Shown: positions 32,539 through 40,480 of the stretch, piece after piece | Numbering within the stretch: position 1 is the first letter of the stretch | Layout of the letters: each line of letters opens with the position of its first letter | Origin: an uncultured Eggerthellaceae bacterium | GTDB lineage: Bacteria; Actinomycetota; Coriobacteriia; Coriobacteriales; Eggerthellaceae | Direction of reading: 5' to 3' | DNA: 64,000 bases | Assembly: GCA_937892845.1 (NCBI GenBank) | Contig: CALBGP010000028.1 | Coordinates: 199,076-263,075, forward strand | The notes under the pieces: model-generated | What the model was told of the DNA's origin: nothing | Databases searched by the model: none | What the model saw: the letters and a program-made list of their open reading frames with translations, nothing else | Position numbers and translations under genes: made by a program

Positions 32539-34119
32539 ATGGGCGTAATGATAAAACGTCTAGCTGCGCTCTTTGCCTCAGGGGCGGTTTTGGCGGCGCT
32601 TCTGGTTGCCATGACGCCGCTCTCGGCTCATGCCGTCGAGAACGAAGCGTATGTTGAGGGCGAGGTAATTGTCGAGTTTGACGGATATGCTTCGAATGGA
32701 GAGAAGAGAGCGGCTCTTGTTTCAGCTGGTGCTACTTCAGTGGAATACGTTGACTGCTATACGGACGAAACAGAACCGCCGAGCGTATTTAGCGAACTGG
32801 TGATTGCCCGGTTTGATGGAGTGCCGATGGATCAGGCCGTAGCTGCCCTTGAGCGGGCTTCGTGCGTGAAGCGGGCGATGCCCAATTCCTTTTATGGCTA
32901 TGAGGTTGGCGGACGATTTGTTGATTTCGTCGAAGGATGGTTTACGGGATATAGGGAGTTGAGCGTCAGCTTCGCCAGTGATGCCACGAGCGAAGACAAA
33001 CGGGCCCTCTACGATGACCTCTCGGCTGTTTCCGTCAGTGAATCCCAGGGCGATTGCACTATCGTCTTGCCGGATCATTTGAGTGTCGCTTATGCCATGA
33101 AGCGTGCAGATGCCCACTCGTCGGTTGTTTTTGCGGGTCCAGTGTATCCTCTCTATTCGGGGAGCCACTTTCCTCCTTCGGACATGATGGAGTCTTCTAA
33201 GTACGACACCGCTGCGGAGCAGGCTTTAAAGGCCTATCCCGCAGGTGCTGAGGATGTTGTGCTAGTGAGCGGATCCGTGTGGCCGGATGGTTTGGTGGCG
33301 TCTGGGTTGGCGGGCGCCCTGGATGCCCCCGTTTTGCTTGTGGAGCACGGACATGTACCCCAAAGGACGCTTGACGCCATGAAGGCGTTGGGGTCTGCGC
33401 GTGCCATTATCGTGGGCGGCGATGCGGTGGTTTCTCCTGCCGTTGAGGATACCATACGTTCTGCCGTAGGTTCCGATCCCGTCCGTCTTGCCGGAATCCA
33501 TGCGACTGATACCGCAGGCGCCGTGTTCGATTGGGGTGTCGAGAACGGACTGTGGGACAGCGGTCTACTGCTCGCAGCTACCAACCGTTCGTTCTATGAT
33601 TCGCTTTCGCTCTCCGCCCTGGCCGCATCTCAAGGCGCACCGATCCTGCTTTGCAATGGATCGGGTACGCTGTCTTCCGCTGACTGGGCCCGCGTGTCCG
33701 CATCGGGTGCTTCCCTCATGGTTTTCGCAGGCGGTGATGCCGTGGTGTCCGAAGAGGCCGTCGGCACCGCTCAGGATATCCTCGGTCCTGCCGGGGCTGT
33801 CCGTCTTGCAGGAGACACGCTGTATCAAACCTCGTTCGCTGTTGCTGATTGGTGCGTATCGAATGGATATTTGAGTTGGGACGGCATGGCGTTTGCGTCA
33901 GGTGCCGAATTGTCTTATACCGATGCCTTATGCGGCAGTGCTCTGCAGGGCGTACGGGGCTCCGTGACGCTTATCGTCTACGATAGCGCTTACGGCACCT
34001 CTGAGCTGTCCGCCCTCTCGCAGCACGCGGCCTCTGGCGTCTCCGGCTTCGACTTCTTCGGCGGCACTGCCGTCATGTCGCAGGATTTCCGCTATCGCCT
34101 CATGAGCGCGCTTTTGTAG
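32539..34119 (+). CDS. CWB2 protein with tandem subtilase-propeptide-like modules
   Basis: This 526-residue protein has a signal peptide (1-34). Two tandem modules follow (about 35-125 and 130-200) with the pattern VEGEVIVEFDG...ARFDGVPMDQAVAALE...PNSFYG, resembling N-terminal propeptides of subtilisin-like proteases (inhibitor I9/fervidolysin type). Three CWB2 repeats (about 210-525) complete it. There is no protease domain. The modules may be protein-protein or protease-inhibitor folds displayed on the wall. It begins one base after the stop of the frameshifted paralogue, with GGAGAGGAG as ribosome site. The 5' half is AT-richer than the CWB2 half. Confidence 0.8.
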   Translation: MGVMIKRLAALFASGAVLAALLVAMTPLSAHAVENEAYVEGEVIVEFDGYASNGEKRAALVSAGATSVEYVDCYTDETEPPSVFSELVIARFDGVPMDQAVAALERASCVKRAMPNSFYGYEVGGRFVDFVEGWFTGYRELSVSFASDATSEDKRALYDDLSAVSVSESQGDCTIVLPDHLSVAYAMKRADAHSSVVFAGPVYPLYSGSHFPPSDMMESSKYDTAAEQALKAYPAGAEDVVLVSGSVWPDGLVASGLAGALDAPVLLVEHGHVPQRTLDAMKALGSARAIIVGGDAVVSPAVEDTIRSAVGSDPVRLAGIHATDTAGAVFDWGVENGLWDSGLLLAATNRSFYDSLSLSALAASQGAPILLCNGSGTLSSADWARVSASGASLMVFAGGDAVVSEEAVGTAQDILGPAGAVRLAGDTLYQTSFAVADWCVSNGYLSWDGMAFASGAELSYTDALCGSALQGVRGSVTLIVYDSAYGTSELSALSQHAASGVSGFDFFGGTAVMSQDFRYRLMSALL

Positions 34120-34167
34120 CGTCTTGGGAGATGCAGGGAGCGTATGCGGCTCTTGGCCCCTGACTGA

Positions 34168-34193
34168 AACGACCCCGGATATCCGGGGTCGTT
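34168..34193. terminator. Perfect 26-base palindromic terminator hairpin
   Basis: A perfect 13-base inverted repeat with no unpaired spacer lies between the convergent CWB2 gene (ends 34119) and the DUF6020 gene (ends 34205). Being symmetric, it can serve both strands. T-runs are weak on each side. Confidence 0.75.
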
Positions 34194-34204
34194 GTCGTGG
34201 TGCA

Positions 34205-35800
34205 TCATTCGGTTTTCTGCGGCATCTTCCAGAATGCGCTGGCTGCAATGATGGGCAGCAGCAGGTGGATGGGGAAGAGGTAGCGGAATTCGCAGAAATA
34301 CGGCGCCGCTATCAACATGGTGCCCCAGAGGGCGATAAGCGGGATGTAGGCGGTGATGAGCGCGCGATCGCGGCGAATCCAGCGCAGTGCGCACAGGGCT
34401 ATGATGAGCCACGCCCCGAAGCCCATATTGAACAAGGGGGATACGAAGCTGTGCTTGCGCATGTCTCCGTAGTTGGTGTCAGGATTGCCGCCGAATATCT
34501 CAAGGCCGGTTGCGTCATATAGCAGGTTTCTGCCCGCTTGGGACACAACCCAGGAGTGCGTGTCCATGTTCCAGTATCCCTTCGTGGCATTGACCCATGC
34601 CCGCAGGTACACGCCGGGGTTTTCCGCTCCCACTTCGAAGTAGAGCTTCAGGAAATCACCTTTGTGGGCATCCAGCCATTCGTCTGAAAACGACTCGTGG
34701 TATTTCACCAGGTTCGACGATTGGGGGTTGTAGACCTCCTTAACGGCTTCAGGATCGACCATCTGCGAGAACGTGTCCAGTTGCTCATCCGTCATGTCCC
34801 CACCGTAGGCGACTACGGCCGACATCTGCTGGATGGGTATGCCCACGGACTCGCGGAAGGGCGAGGGCGCTATGCCCAGTGCGGTGTAGAAGGGTCCGCT
34901 GATCAGGTATGCCACGATCACGGCGGCAAGGGTGGGTGCGAACCATTTCCACATGCGTCGCCAAACCAGCATGAGCACAACGGCGGTTACGGCCATGGCG
35001 TAGATGCCGTTGTTGCGCAGCAGGCAAGCCAGCAAGGTGAGCAGGGCAAGCTTGATGCAGGCTTTGGGGCTTTCGATGGCCTTGCCGCGGGTGAGTGCGA
35101 TTTCAAAGAGCTGCAGCACTATGAACAGCATGGTGATGGAGAACGGGATGTCTTTCCACATGGTGGTGGCATAGCGCGCAATCACGGGATTGAAGGTGAA
35201 GAAGGCCAGTGCGGCGAATACGACCAGAAGAGGCATGCCCAGCTTACGCAGCCAGGCACATGCGTAGGCGCAGGCTGCAGCCATGATGGTGAGCTGGGTG
35301 AGCGAGAAAAGTCCCACGCCCCAGCCCATGTGGCCGGTCGCTTTGCCCAAAAGGACGAACGGGCCCACCAGCAGGGTGTAGAAAACCGGATGGGCATTGG
35401 ACCAGGGGAGCTCGCCTTGGATGATGCTGATGGAAGCATGGGAGTCGGTGGACAGCGTGCCGGGGATGGTGGTGGCCAGGGTTATGGCGTAGGAGATGAA
35501 CAGAACGGCGAAGCAGGCAAGCCAGAGCTTGGTGTCTATCCGCCCTTCGGTATGGATGGCCACCTGGTGCTTGGAAATCCATGTGAACGCAATGCTGAGC
35601 AGGCAGAACAGAAGCGCCGTGAAGCCCAGGAAGGTCCAGAGGCATTCGGATAGAGCTTGCCCGTCGGCCCAAAACACCAGCACGTATGATGCCGAAATGG
35701 CGGCGGATAGCACTGCCATGACCGCGACTGCCCCCTTGGTGGGGAAGAGCGTTGTGCGGATGGTGTCAAGGAGCAGCTGCGAAGGCTTGTCGAGTTGCAT
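34205..35800 (-). CDS. DUF6020-family polytopic membrane protein (GT-C-like)
   Basis: This 531-residue protein has about 11 membrane helices. It resembles the DUF6020 group of proteins related to polyprenyl-phosphate-sugar-dependent GT-C glycosyltransferases. GTLSTDSHASISIIQGELPWSN is split here as TDSHASISI and WSNAHPVFYTLL, an acidic first loop followed by an early helix as in GT-C enzymes. TTMWKDIPFS and CEFRYLFPIHLL are other characteristic blocks. It could be another extracytoplasmic sugar transferase acting on wall polymer or wall proteins. The function is inferred from fold and setting only. No strong ribosome site precedes the ATG. Confidence 0.65.
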   Translation of the reverse strand: MQLDKPSQLLLDTIRTTLFPTKGAVAVMAVLSAAISASYVLVFWADGQALSECLWTFLGFTALLFCLLSIAFTWISKHQVAIHTEGRIDTKLWLACFAVLFISYAITLATTIPGTLSTDSHASISIIQGELPWSNAHPVFYTLLVGPFVLLGKATGHMGWGVGLFSLTQLTIMAAACAYACAWLRKLGMPLLVVFAALAFFTFNPVIARYATTMWKDIPFSITMLFIVLQLFEIALTRGKAIESPKACIKLALLTLLACLLRNNGIYAMAVTAVVLMLVWRRMWKWFAPTLAAVIVAYLISGPFYTALGIAPSPFRESVGIPIQQMSAVVAYGGDMTDEQLDTFSQMVDPEAVKEVYNPQSSNLVKYHESFSDEWLDAHKGDFLKLYFEVGAENPGVYLRAWVNATKGYWNMDTHSWVVSQAGRNLLYDATGLEIFGGNPDTNYGDMRKHSFVSPLFNMGFGAWLIIALCALRWIRRDRALITAYIPLIALWGTMLIAAPYFCEFRYLFPIHLLLPIIAASAFWKMPQKTE

Positions 35801-35928
35801 GGATTCAATCTCGCTTTGCGGTAGGTGGTTGGAAATCGTGGTTCGCGCACGATAATGCGCTTTTGAAATGCTAGCAGAGTTGGAGTGCGCGTGCGGATTG
35901 CATGCGGTTGCTTCGGTCCGACAACACA

Positions 35929-35954
35929 GAAGGCGCGGTTTTCACCGCGCCTTC
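35929..35954 (-). terminator. Terminator hairpin after the CAP-CWB2 gene
   Basis: A perfect 11-base GC-rich stem with a four-base loop lies 34 bases beyond the minus-strand stop codon at 35988. The following minus-strand bases are only moderately T-rich. Confidence 0.7.
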
Positions 35955-35987
35955 GGCTCTTCTGCAGGCAAAGTGCTGTGCGTCCGA

Positions 35988-38057
35988 TTACTTGTCTTTC
36001 ATGGCCACTGCCAGCTTGGACTCGTAGTCGTAGGGCATGACGTACGACCCGCCAAGGATGTAGCCTTTGGCCGTGCCGTTTCTGTATGCTTGCATGAACG
36101 TGCTGCCGGCCGACCCTCCAATCATGAATCCGTCTACGGCTTCAGTATGGACTCCTTCGATATCAGGGTTTGCATTGACCAGCAGGATCACGCCATTGTT
36201 GGTGCCCGCAAGGGCGGCGCCCGCCAGGGCATCCACGCCGCGTGGCGCTTGGGCGCCGGATGCGATGATCACGCTGCTTTCGCTGGCTCGGCCGCGATCG
36301 ACCAAGGTCTTGGCAATCTCGAGCGAGGTGTCGTAGCCGTCATATCCGTACATGCGCACGATTTCGCGCTTATGCGGGGAGTTCTTGCCCAGAATCTTCT
36401 CTACGCTTGCTTCAGGTACTGCAACCGGACCGCCGGGAACCCAGATGGTGCCGGTTGTTTTCTGCGTGATGAACTTCAGCTCACCGTCGGTCAGCTTGCG
36501 GGGAATGGTGGTGCCATTGCCCTGCAGCAGGATGGGGATGGAGTAGCGGTATGCCAGAGGGGAGATGGAGAGCGCGTCCTGGAAGTTGGTGGACATGGCG
36601 ATGATGGCCTCTCCCTTGGGGTTGCCTCCCAGGGCGTGGATCTTCTCGGCGCACTTCAAAGACGTGTCCCAAGAGTATTCCCCGTAGACGCGCTCGGTTT
36701 TCACGCCCATGTCCTTGATGGAGGTTTCAACCTTGGGCAGAACGGCTCCGGGGCCGCCCACGATGTAGACCTTCGTCACGCCCAGGTCCCTGATGGCCGT
36801 GGCGGCAGCATCGGAGAGTCCCGTACGGCTGGTGAGCAGGATGGGCGCCTTGAGATGACCCGCCAAGCCGGTGGCGCTCATGGCATCGGCGAAGTCGTCA
36901 TTGCGTGCTATGACGGCGTACTTGCTTGACTTCGTGCCGGCATCCACTGCGGTCTGCCAGGCAATCAGGGCAGCCGTCTGGGCGGAAGAGTCTCCCGCAA
37001 GTCGCGTGAAGGGCGAGTTGACTGCTGTGAATGTCGTGGATTTGCTGGGCGCAGGGGCCAGGGTGATGGTGCACTTGGTCTTGCCTACCTGGCTTCCGCT
37101 TGTGAGGATACCGGTTTGCGCGTCATAGCTGACCATGTTGGTGTTTGCCGGTTTGATGTTGCCGACCAGGTTCTTCCATGTGGTGGTTCCAGCGGGCAGA
37201 AGCAGGCAGGAACTTGAATCCACCGCCATCAGCGTGTCGGATTTGCGGTACGCGATGGTGATGTCGGGCTGCATGGAGCTGCCGCTTACTATCAGGGTTT
37301 TAGGAGTTGCGGTAATGCTCTTTGCAACATCAGGATAGAAGGGGATGAGGAAGCTCTCCGAAGAATCTCCGCTGGGAACGGATCCGCTGCCATCCATGAA
37401 GGAGAACAGCTGAACCCACAGGTGCAGTTCCGCGCCCGATCCAAGATCGATGACCTCATGGCCGAAGGCAACGCTTTTGTAATTCATGCCGAGCATGTTG
37501 CCAAGATGGCCCGGTGAGTTCTTCCAGCCTTCGAAAATGGCACTGGCAGTCTTCGTGCCCTTGGGGACGACGATGTAGGCGATGTTTTCGCCGTAGGCCT
37601 CAGAGTGGACGGTGAAGCAGGAATCGCCGTTGGGGCGATCATGCTGGAAGAAGAAGGCAATCTCAGCGGCGCGCTGTGCTGCCGGCCAGGTGAGATTTGC
37701 GTTCCATGAAAGCTTGCCCAGCCCCTTGGAGGCGCGAAGCTGATTCACCTTGTTGAGCATGTTCTTATGCTCGGAGTTGACGTTGTAACCGTTGAACGCG
37801 AAGGGAATGAACTCATTGGTCTCTGCTGCGAACGTTTCCGGCATGCTCTCGCGGTCGATGCTGCTTTCTGCGTGAGAGCCGTCTTCAAGCGCTATGGCCG
37901 GTTCTGCTGCCGTTTCCGGTTCTCCTATGGGCTGAGGGCCTTCGACTGCGGTCTCGTCGGCGAATGCCGTGCAGGCCATGAGAGCAGCGACGGTCATCGC
38001 GCATGCTGCAGCCATCAGGAGCAGTCTTCTTGACGTGAGCCGTCCTTTCTTTTCCAT
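35988..38057 (-). CDS. CAP-domain (SCP/PR1-like) CWB2 wall protein
   Basis: This 689-residue protein has a signal peptide (1-34) and an acidic linker. A CAP domain spans about residues 95-225, with LNKVNQLRASKGLGKLSWN, AEIAFFFQHDRPNG, YGENIAY and WKNSPGHLGNML. An Ig-like or BIG-like segment (about 245-340) is followed by three CWB2 repeats (about 350-688). CAP proteins occur in bacterial wall and secreted proteins with mixed roles, so the function is open. The ATG follows TTGGAGGAAC on the minus strand. A 14-base palindrome (38084-38097) lies in its leader. It is monocistronic, bounded by terminators on both sides. Confidence 0.87.
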   Translation of the reverse strand: MEKKGRLTSRRLLLMAAACAMTVAALMACTAFADETAVEGPQPIGEPETAAEPAIALEDGSHAESSIDRESMPETFAAETNEFIPFAFNGYNVNSEHKNMLNKVNQLRASKGLGKLSWNANLTWPAAQRAAEIAFFFQHDRPNGDSCFTVHSEAYGENIAYIVVPKGTKTASAIFEGWKNSPGHLGNMLGMNYKSVAFGHEVIDLGSGAELHLWVQLFSFMDGSGSVPSGDSSESFLIPFYPDVAKSITATPKTLIVSGSSMQPDITIAYRKSDTLMAVDSSSCLLLPAGTTTWKNLVGNIKPANTNMVSYDAQTGILTSGSQVGKTKCTITLAPAPSKSTTFTAVNSPFTRLAGDSSAQTAALIAWQTAVDAGTKSSKYAVIARNDDFADAMSATGLAGHLKAPILLTSRTGLSDAAATAIRDLGVTKVYIVGGPGAVLPKVETSIKDMGVKTERVYGEYSWDTSLKCAEKIHALGGNPKGEAIIAMSTNFQDALSISPLAYRYSIPILLQGNGTTIPRKLTDGELKFITQKTTGTIWVPGGPVAVPEASVEKILGKNSPHKREIVRMYGYDGYDTSLEIAKTLVDRGRASESSVIIASGAQAPRGVDALAGAALAGTNNGVILLVNANPDIEGVHTEAVDGFMIGGSAGSTFMQAYRNGTAKGYILGGSYVMPYDYESKLAVAMKDK

Positions 38058-38083
38058 GTTCCTCCAATCTCGCGTGATTTGTC

Positions 38084-38097
38084 GCGGCGTACGCCGC
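38084..38097. promoter_or_regulatory. 14-base palindrome GCGGCGTACGCCGC upstream of the CAP-CWB2 gene
   Basis: A perfect palindrome lies 27 bases before the minus-strand ATG. It could be an operator or a leader hairpin. It has no match to a site I recognise. Confidence 0.35.
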
Positions 38098-38213
38098 TAT
38101 GTTCCGCAAAGGATTCTATCAGTTCTGGGCATCATGTGGGTTGCCGACTACGTCTATCTGGGGGCTTTCGGATCGACCGTTGCCGCAGGTGCACGGCGCT
38201 GCGCGCAAAGCAG

Positions 38214-38247
38214 AAGGACCCGCAGCTCATTCGAACTGCGGGTCCTT
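38214..38247 (-). terminator. Terminator hairpin after the sugar transferase gene
   Basis: A perfect 12-base stem (AAGGACCCGCAG and its complement) with a 10-base loop lies 53 bases past the minus-strand stop at 38300. The outer A/T pairs give a short T-rich end on both strands. Confidence 0.75.
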
Positions 38248-38299
38248 GCGGCATCGACCGTTCCAGCCTCTCGCCGGGCTGCCGTTTCGGGCATCGAGG

Positions 38300-38905
38300 T
38301 TATTTGCCCCCATCTTCCTGTTCCACGTAGACGCCCTCTTGCTTGAAGACCGTCCCTATGGTCTTGAAAAAGATCTTCACGTCGAAGGCGAAGCTCATGT
38401 TATGCACGTAATGCACATCCATCTTCAGGCGCTCGTGCCAGGGCAAAGAGTTGCGGCCGTATGCGGCGGCGTAGCCGGTGATGCCCGGTTTCACGAGGAG
38501 TTTTTCTCCCTCGTTGCCTTCATAGAGCTCGGTCTCCCGCTTGAGGTCGGGGCGCGGACCTATCACGCTCATGTGGCCCAGGAGCACATTGGCGAACTGG
38601 GGGAATTCGTCCAAGCTGGTGCGGCGCATGAAAGCACCGATTTTGGTCATGCGCGGGTCGTCGGCGCCGTTGTAGGTGCTGCCGTCGGCCATGGTCAGAT
38701 CGGGCGCGTTCACCTTCATGGAACGGAACTTGAACATGATGAACTCTTTGCCGTCCTTGCCCACGCGCGGCGCGTTGTAGAAGATGCGGCCTTTGTCTTC
38801 GAAATAGATCATGGGTCCCAAGATGAGCACGAGCAGGCCCAACAGGGGCATGACCAGAAGGCTGATGACTATATCGAGGACGCGCTTGAAGAAGTGGACG
38901 TACAT
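38300..38905 (-). CDS. Initiating sugar-phosphate transferase (bacterial sugar transferase family)
   Basis: This 201-residue monotopic phosphoglycosyltransferase (PF02397) has one N-terminal membrane helix (residues about 8-30), then MFKFRSMKVNAPD, RRTSLDEFPQFANVLLGHMS, IGPRPDLKRE and KPGITGYAA, which include the catalytic Asp-Glu pair of the family. It transfers a sugar-phosphate from a UDP-sugar to undecaprenyl phosphate, the first step of repeat-unit assembly. No other initiating transferase is visible in the window, so it may start the polymer built by the tar/lic/Wzy genes. It lies 39 bases after the DegT-type aminotransferase gene in one operon. Confidence 0.88.
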   Translation of the reverse strand: MYVHFFKRVLDIVISLLVMPLLGLLVLILGPMIYFEDKGRIFYNAPRVGKDGKEFIMFKFRSMKVNAPDLTMADGSTYNGADDPRMTKIGAFMRRTSLDEFPQFANVLLGHMSVIGPRPDLKRETELYEGNEGEKLLVKPGITGYAAAYGRNSLPWHERLKMDVHYVHNMSFAFDVKIFFKTIGTVFKQEGVYVEQEDGGK

Positions 38906-38944
38906 GGGGTTCCTTATCGGCGGGTTCGGGGCGGTAGGGGAAAA

Positions 38945-40162
38945 CTAGGCCTGTGCGTTCGCTGCGGCATATGCGCGTTTGAACGAATCTATGACGTATG
39001 CCACATCTTCGTCTGAGAGCAGCGTGTGCAGGGGCAACGTGATCTCGCCTTTGTACATGTCGTATGCGTTGGGGAAATCAGCGATGTCGAAGCCCAGGTT
39101 GCGGTAGGCGGTCAGAAGCGGCAGCGGCTTGTAGTGCACGTTGGTTGCCACGCCGTCAAGCGCCATGTGCTCGATGACCGCATTGCGAAACGCGGTGTCC
39201 TTGCCGTTCATGTGCACCAGCATCAGGTGTCCGGAGGACTGGCCGCGCTCGTCGTAGTGCGGCAGGGTGGTCACATCCATGTCCTCAAGGCCTTCTTCGT
39301 ACATGCCGATGATTGCCTTGCGGCGTGCAAGCAGGTCGGGATAGCGCTTGAGCTGGGCCAAACCCAGGCCGGCCGCCATGTCGGTCATGTTGCACTTCCA
39401 GCCGGGGAAGGCGATGTCGTATTCCCATGCGCCCACTTTGTTCTTGGATAGGGCGTCTTTGGTCTGGCCGTGCAAGGACAGCAGCATGATCTGACGGTAC
39501 AGTTCATCGGAGTCGAATCCGTGTTCGCGCCATGCAAGGCCGCCGCCTTCTGCGGTGGTGAAGTTCTTCACGGCATGGAAGCTGAACGAGGAGAAGTCCG
39601 CCACCGAGCCGGATTGCACCCCGTGGTAGGTTGCGCCCAGGGAATGCGCCGCATCGGCTACGACGATGACGCGGTCGAAATGCTCCTGCAGGCCTTCGGC
39701 AGGCGTCCAACGGTCTTTGACGCTTTCCAGCACAGCGAACAGTTTGTCGTAGTCAACCATGCGGCCGCCCAGGTCGACGGGGATGACGGCCTTGGTGCGC
39801 TCGTTGATGAGGGCGGGAAGGCGGTCGTAATCCATCTCGAACGAACCTTCCGCCACATCGCAGAGCACGGGCGTGGCTCCGACATGGCAGATGACCGAAC
39901 AGCTGGCGGTGTAGGTGTAGGCGGAGGTGATGACTTCGTCGCCAGGGCCTATGCCCAGCGCACGCAAGCAGCATTCGAGCGCAGCGGTGGCGGAGTTCAA
40001 GCAGGCGAATCCTGCGGCGCCGGTGTAGGCTGCCAGCTGCTTCTCAAGCTCTTTGGTGCGCGGACCGGTGGTGATCCAGCCGCTCTTGAGGGCGGCGACC
40101 ACTTCGTCGATTTCCGCATCGGTGATATCGGGTGGTGAGAAAAGGATCTTGCGTTGTTCCAT
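38945..40162 (-). CDS. DegT/DnrJ/EryC1 sugar aminotransferase
   Basis: This 405-residue PLP enzyme of the DegT/EryC1 family has SGWITTGPRTKELE, ADAAHSLGATYHG and SFSFHAVKNFTTAEGGGL, whose Lys is the Schiff-base lysine. NMTDMAAGLGLAQLKR is a further family block. Such enzymes put an amino group on a keto-sugar nucleotide; with the initiating transferase next to it, a 4-amino-6-deoxy sugar such as the AATGal of pneumococcal teichoic acid is a possible product. No matching dehydratase is in the window. The ATG at 40162 follows GAAAGG on the minus strand; a longer in-frame reading begins at 40219. Confidence 0.87.
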   Translation of the reverse strand: MEQRKILFSPPDITDAEIDEVVAALKSGWITTGPRTKELEKQLAAYTGAAGFACLNSATAALECCLRALGIGPGDEVITSAYTYTASCSVICHVGATPVLCDVAEGSFEMDYDRLPALINERTKAVIPVDLGGRMVDYDKLFAVLESVKDRWTPAEGLQEHFDRVIVVADAAHSLGATYHGVQSGSVADFSSFSFHAVKNFTTAEGGGLAWREHGFDSDELYRQIMLLSLHGQTKDALSKNKVGAWEYDIAFPGWKCNMTDMAAGLGLAQLKRYPDLLARRKAIIGMYEEGLEDMDVTTLPHYDERGQSSGHLMLVHMNGKDTAFRNAVIEHMALDGVATNVHYKPLPLLTAYRNLGFDIADFPNAYDMYKGEITLPLHTLLSDEDVAYVIDSFKRAYAAANAQA

Positions 40163-40340
40163 GATGGCCTTTCTTCCATGGTCCCGGTGCGCAACACGCA
40201 TCCGGTGTAACCCATCCATTGTAATATCGCGTTGCCTTCGGTCAAGCTGCCGGGCGAAAAGCCCGTGAAACCGCCCTATGCTGCACGCGGTGCGGTTGTG
40301 CGGGCTTCAATCTGAGGCGTGACGCCCATCTGTCCCATAT

Positions 40341-40378
40341 ATGTTCAATGTATTGATGTCTGACAGTTTATTGAACAT
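40341..40378. promoter_or_regulatory. Inverted repeat ATGTTCAAT-N20-ATTGAACAT upstream of the third fusion gene
   Basis: Perfect nine-base arms lie at 40341-40349 and 40370-40378. The TGTTCA/TGAACA cores are 24 bases apart, almost the same geometry as at 9696-9732. A possible promoter, CTGACA (40360-40365) with TACGAT (40385-40390), overlaps the right arm, as expected of a repressor site. It lies about 100 bases before the fusion gene start. Confidence 0.6.
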
Positions 40379-40480
40379 TAAAGGTACGATTACGGTAGAA
40401 GCATGCGCATCGGGCAATCGGATAGGTCCTGATGCCCGTATGAAAGCGCGCAATCCCGCGTGATGGGAGGAGTCTCCGGA

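Noticed and set aside
24288..34119. CRISPR array or mobile-element origin for the repeated CWB2 regions
   Set aside because: The repeats are diverged protein domains of about 100 residues, not short identical units with spacers, and no transposase, integrase or terminal repeats were found.
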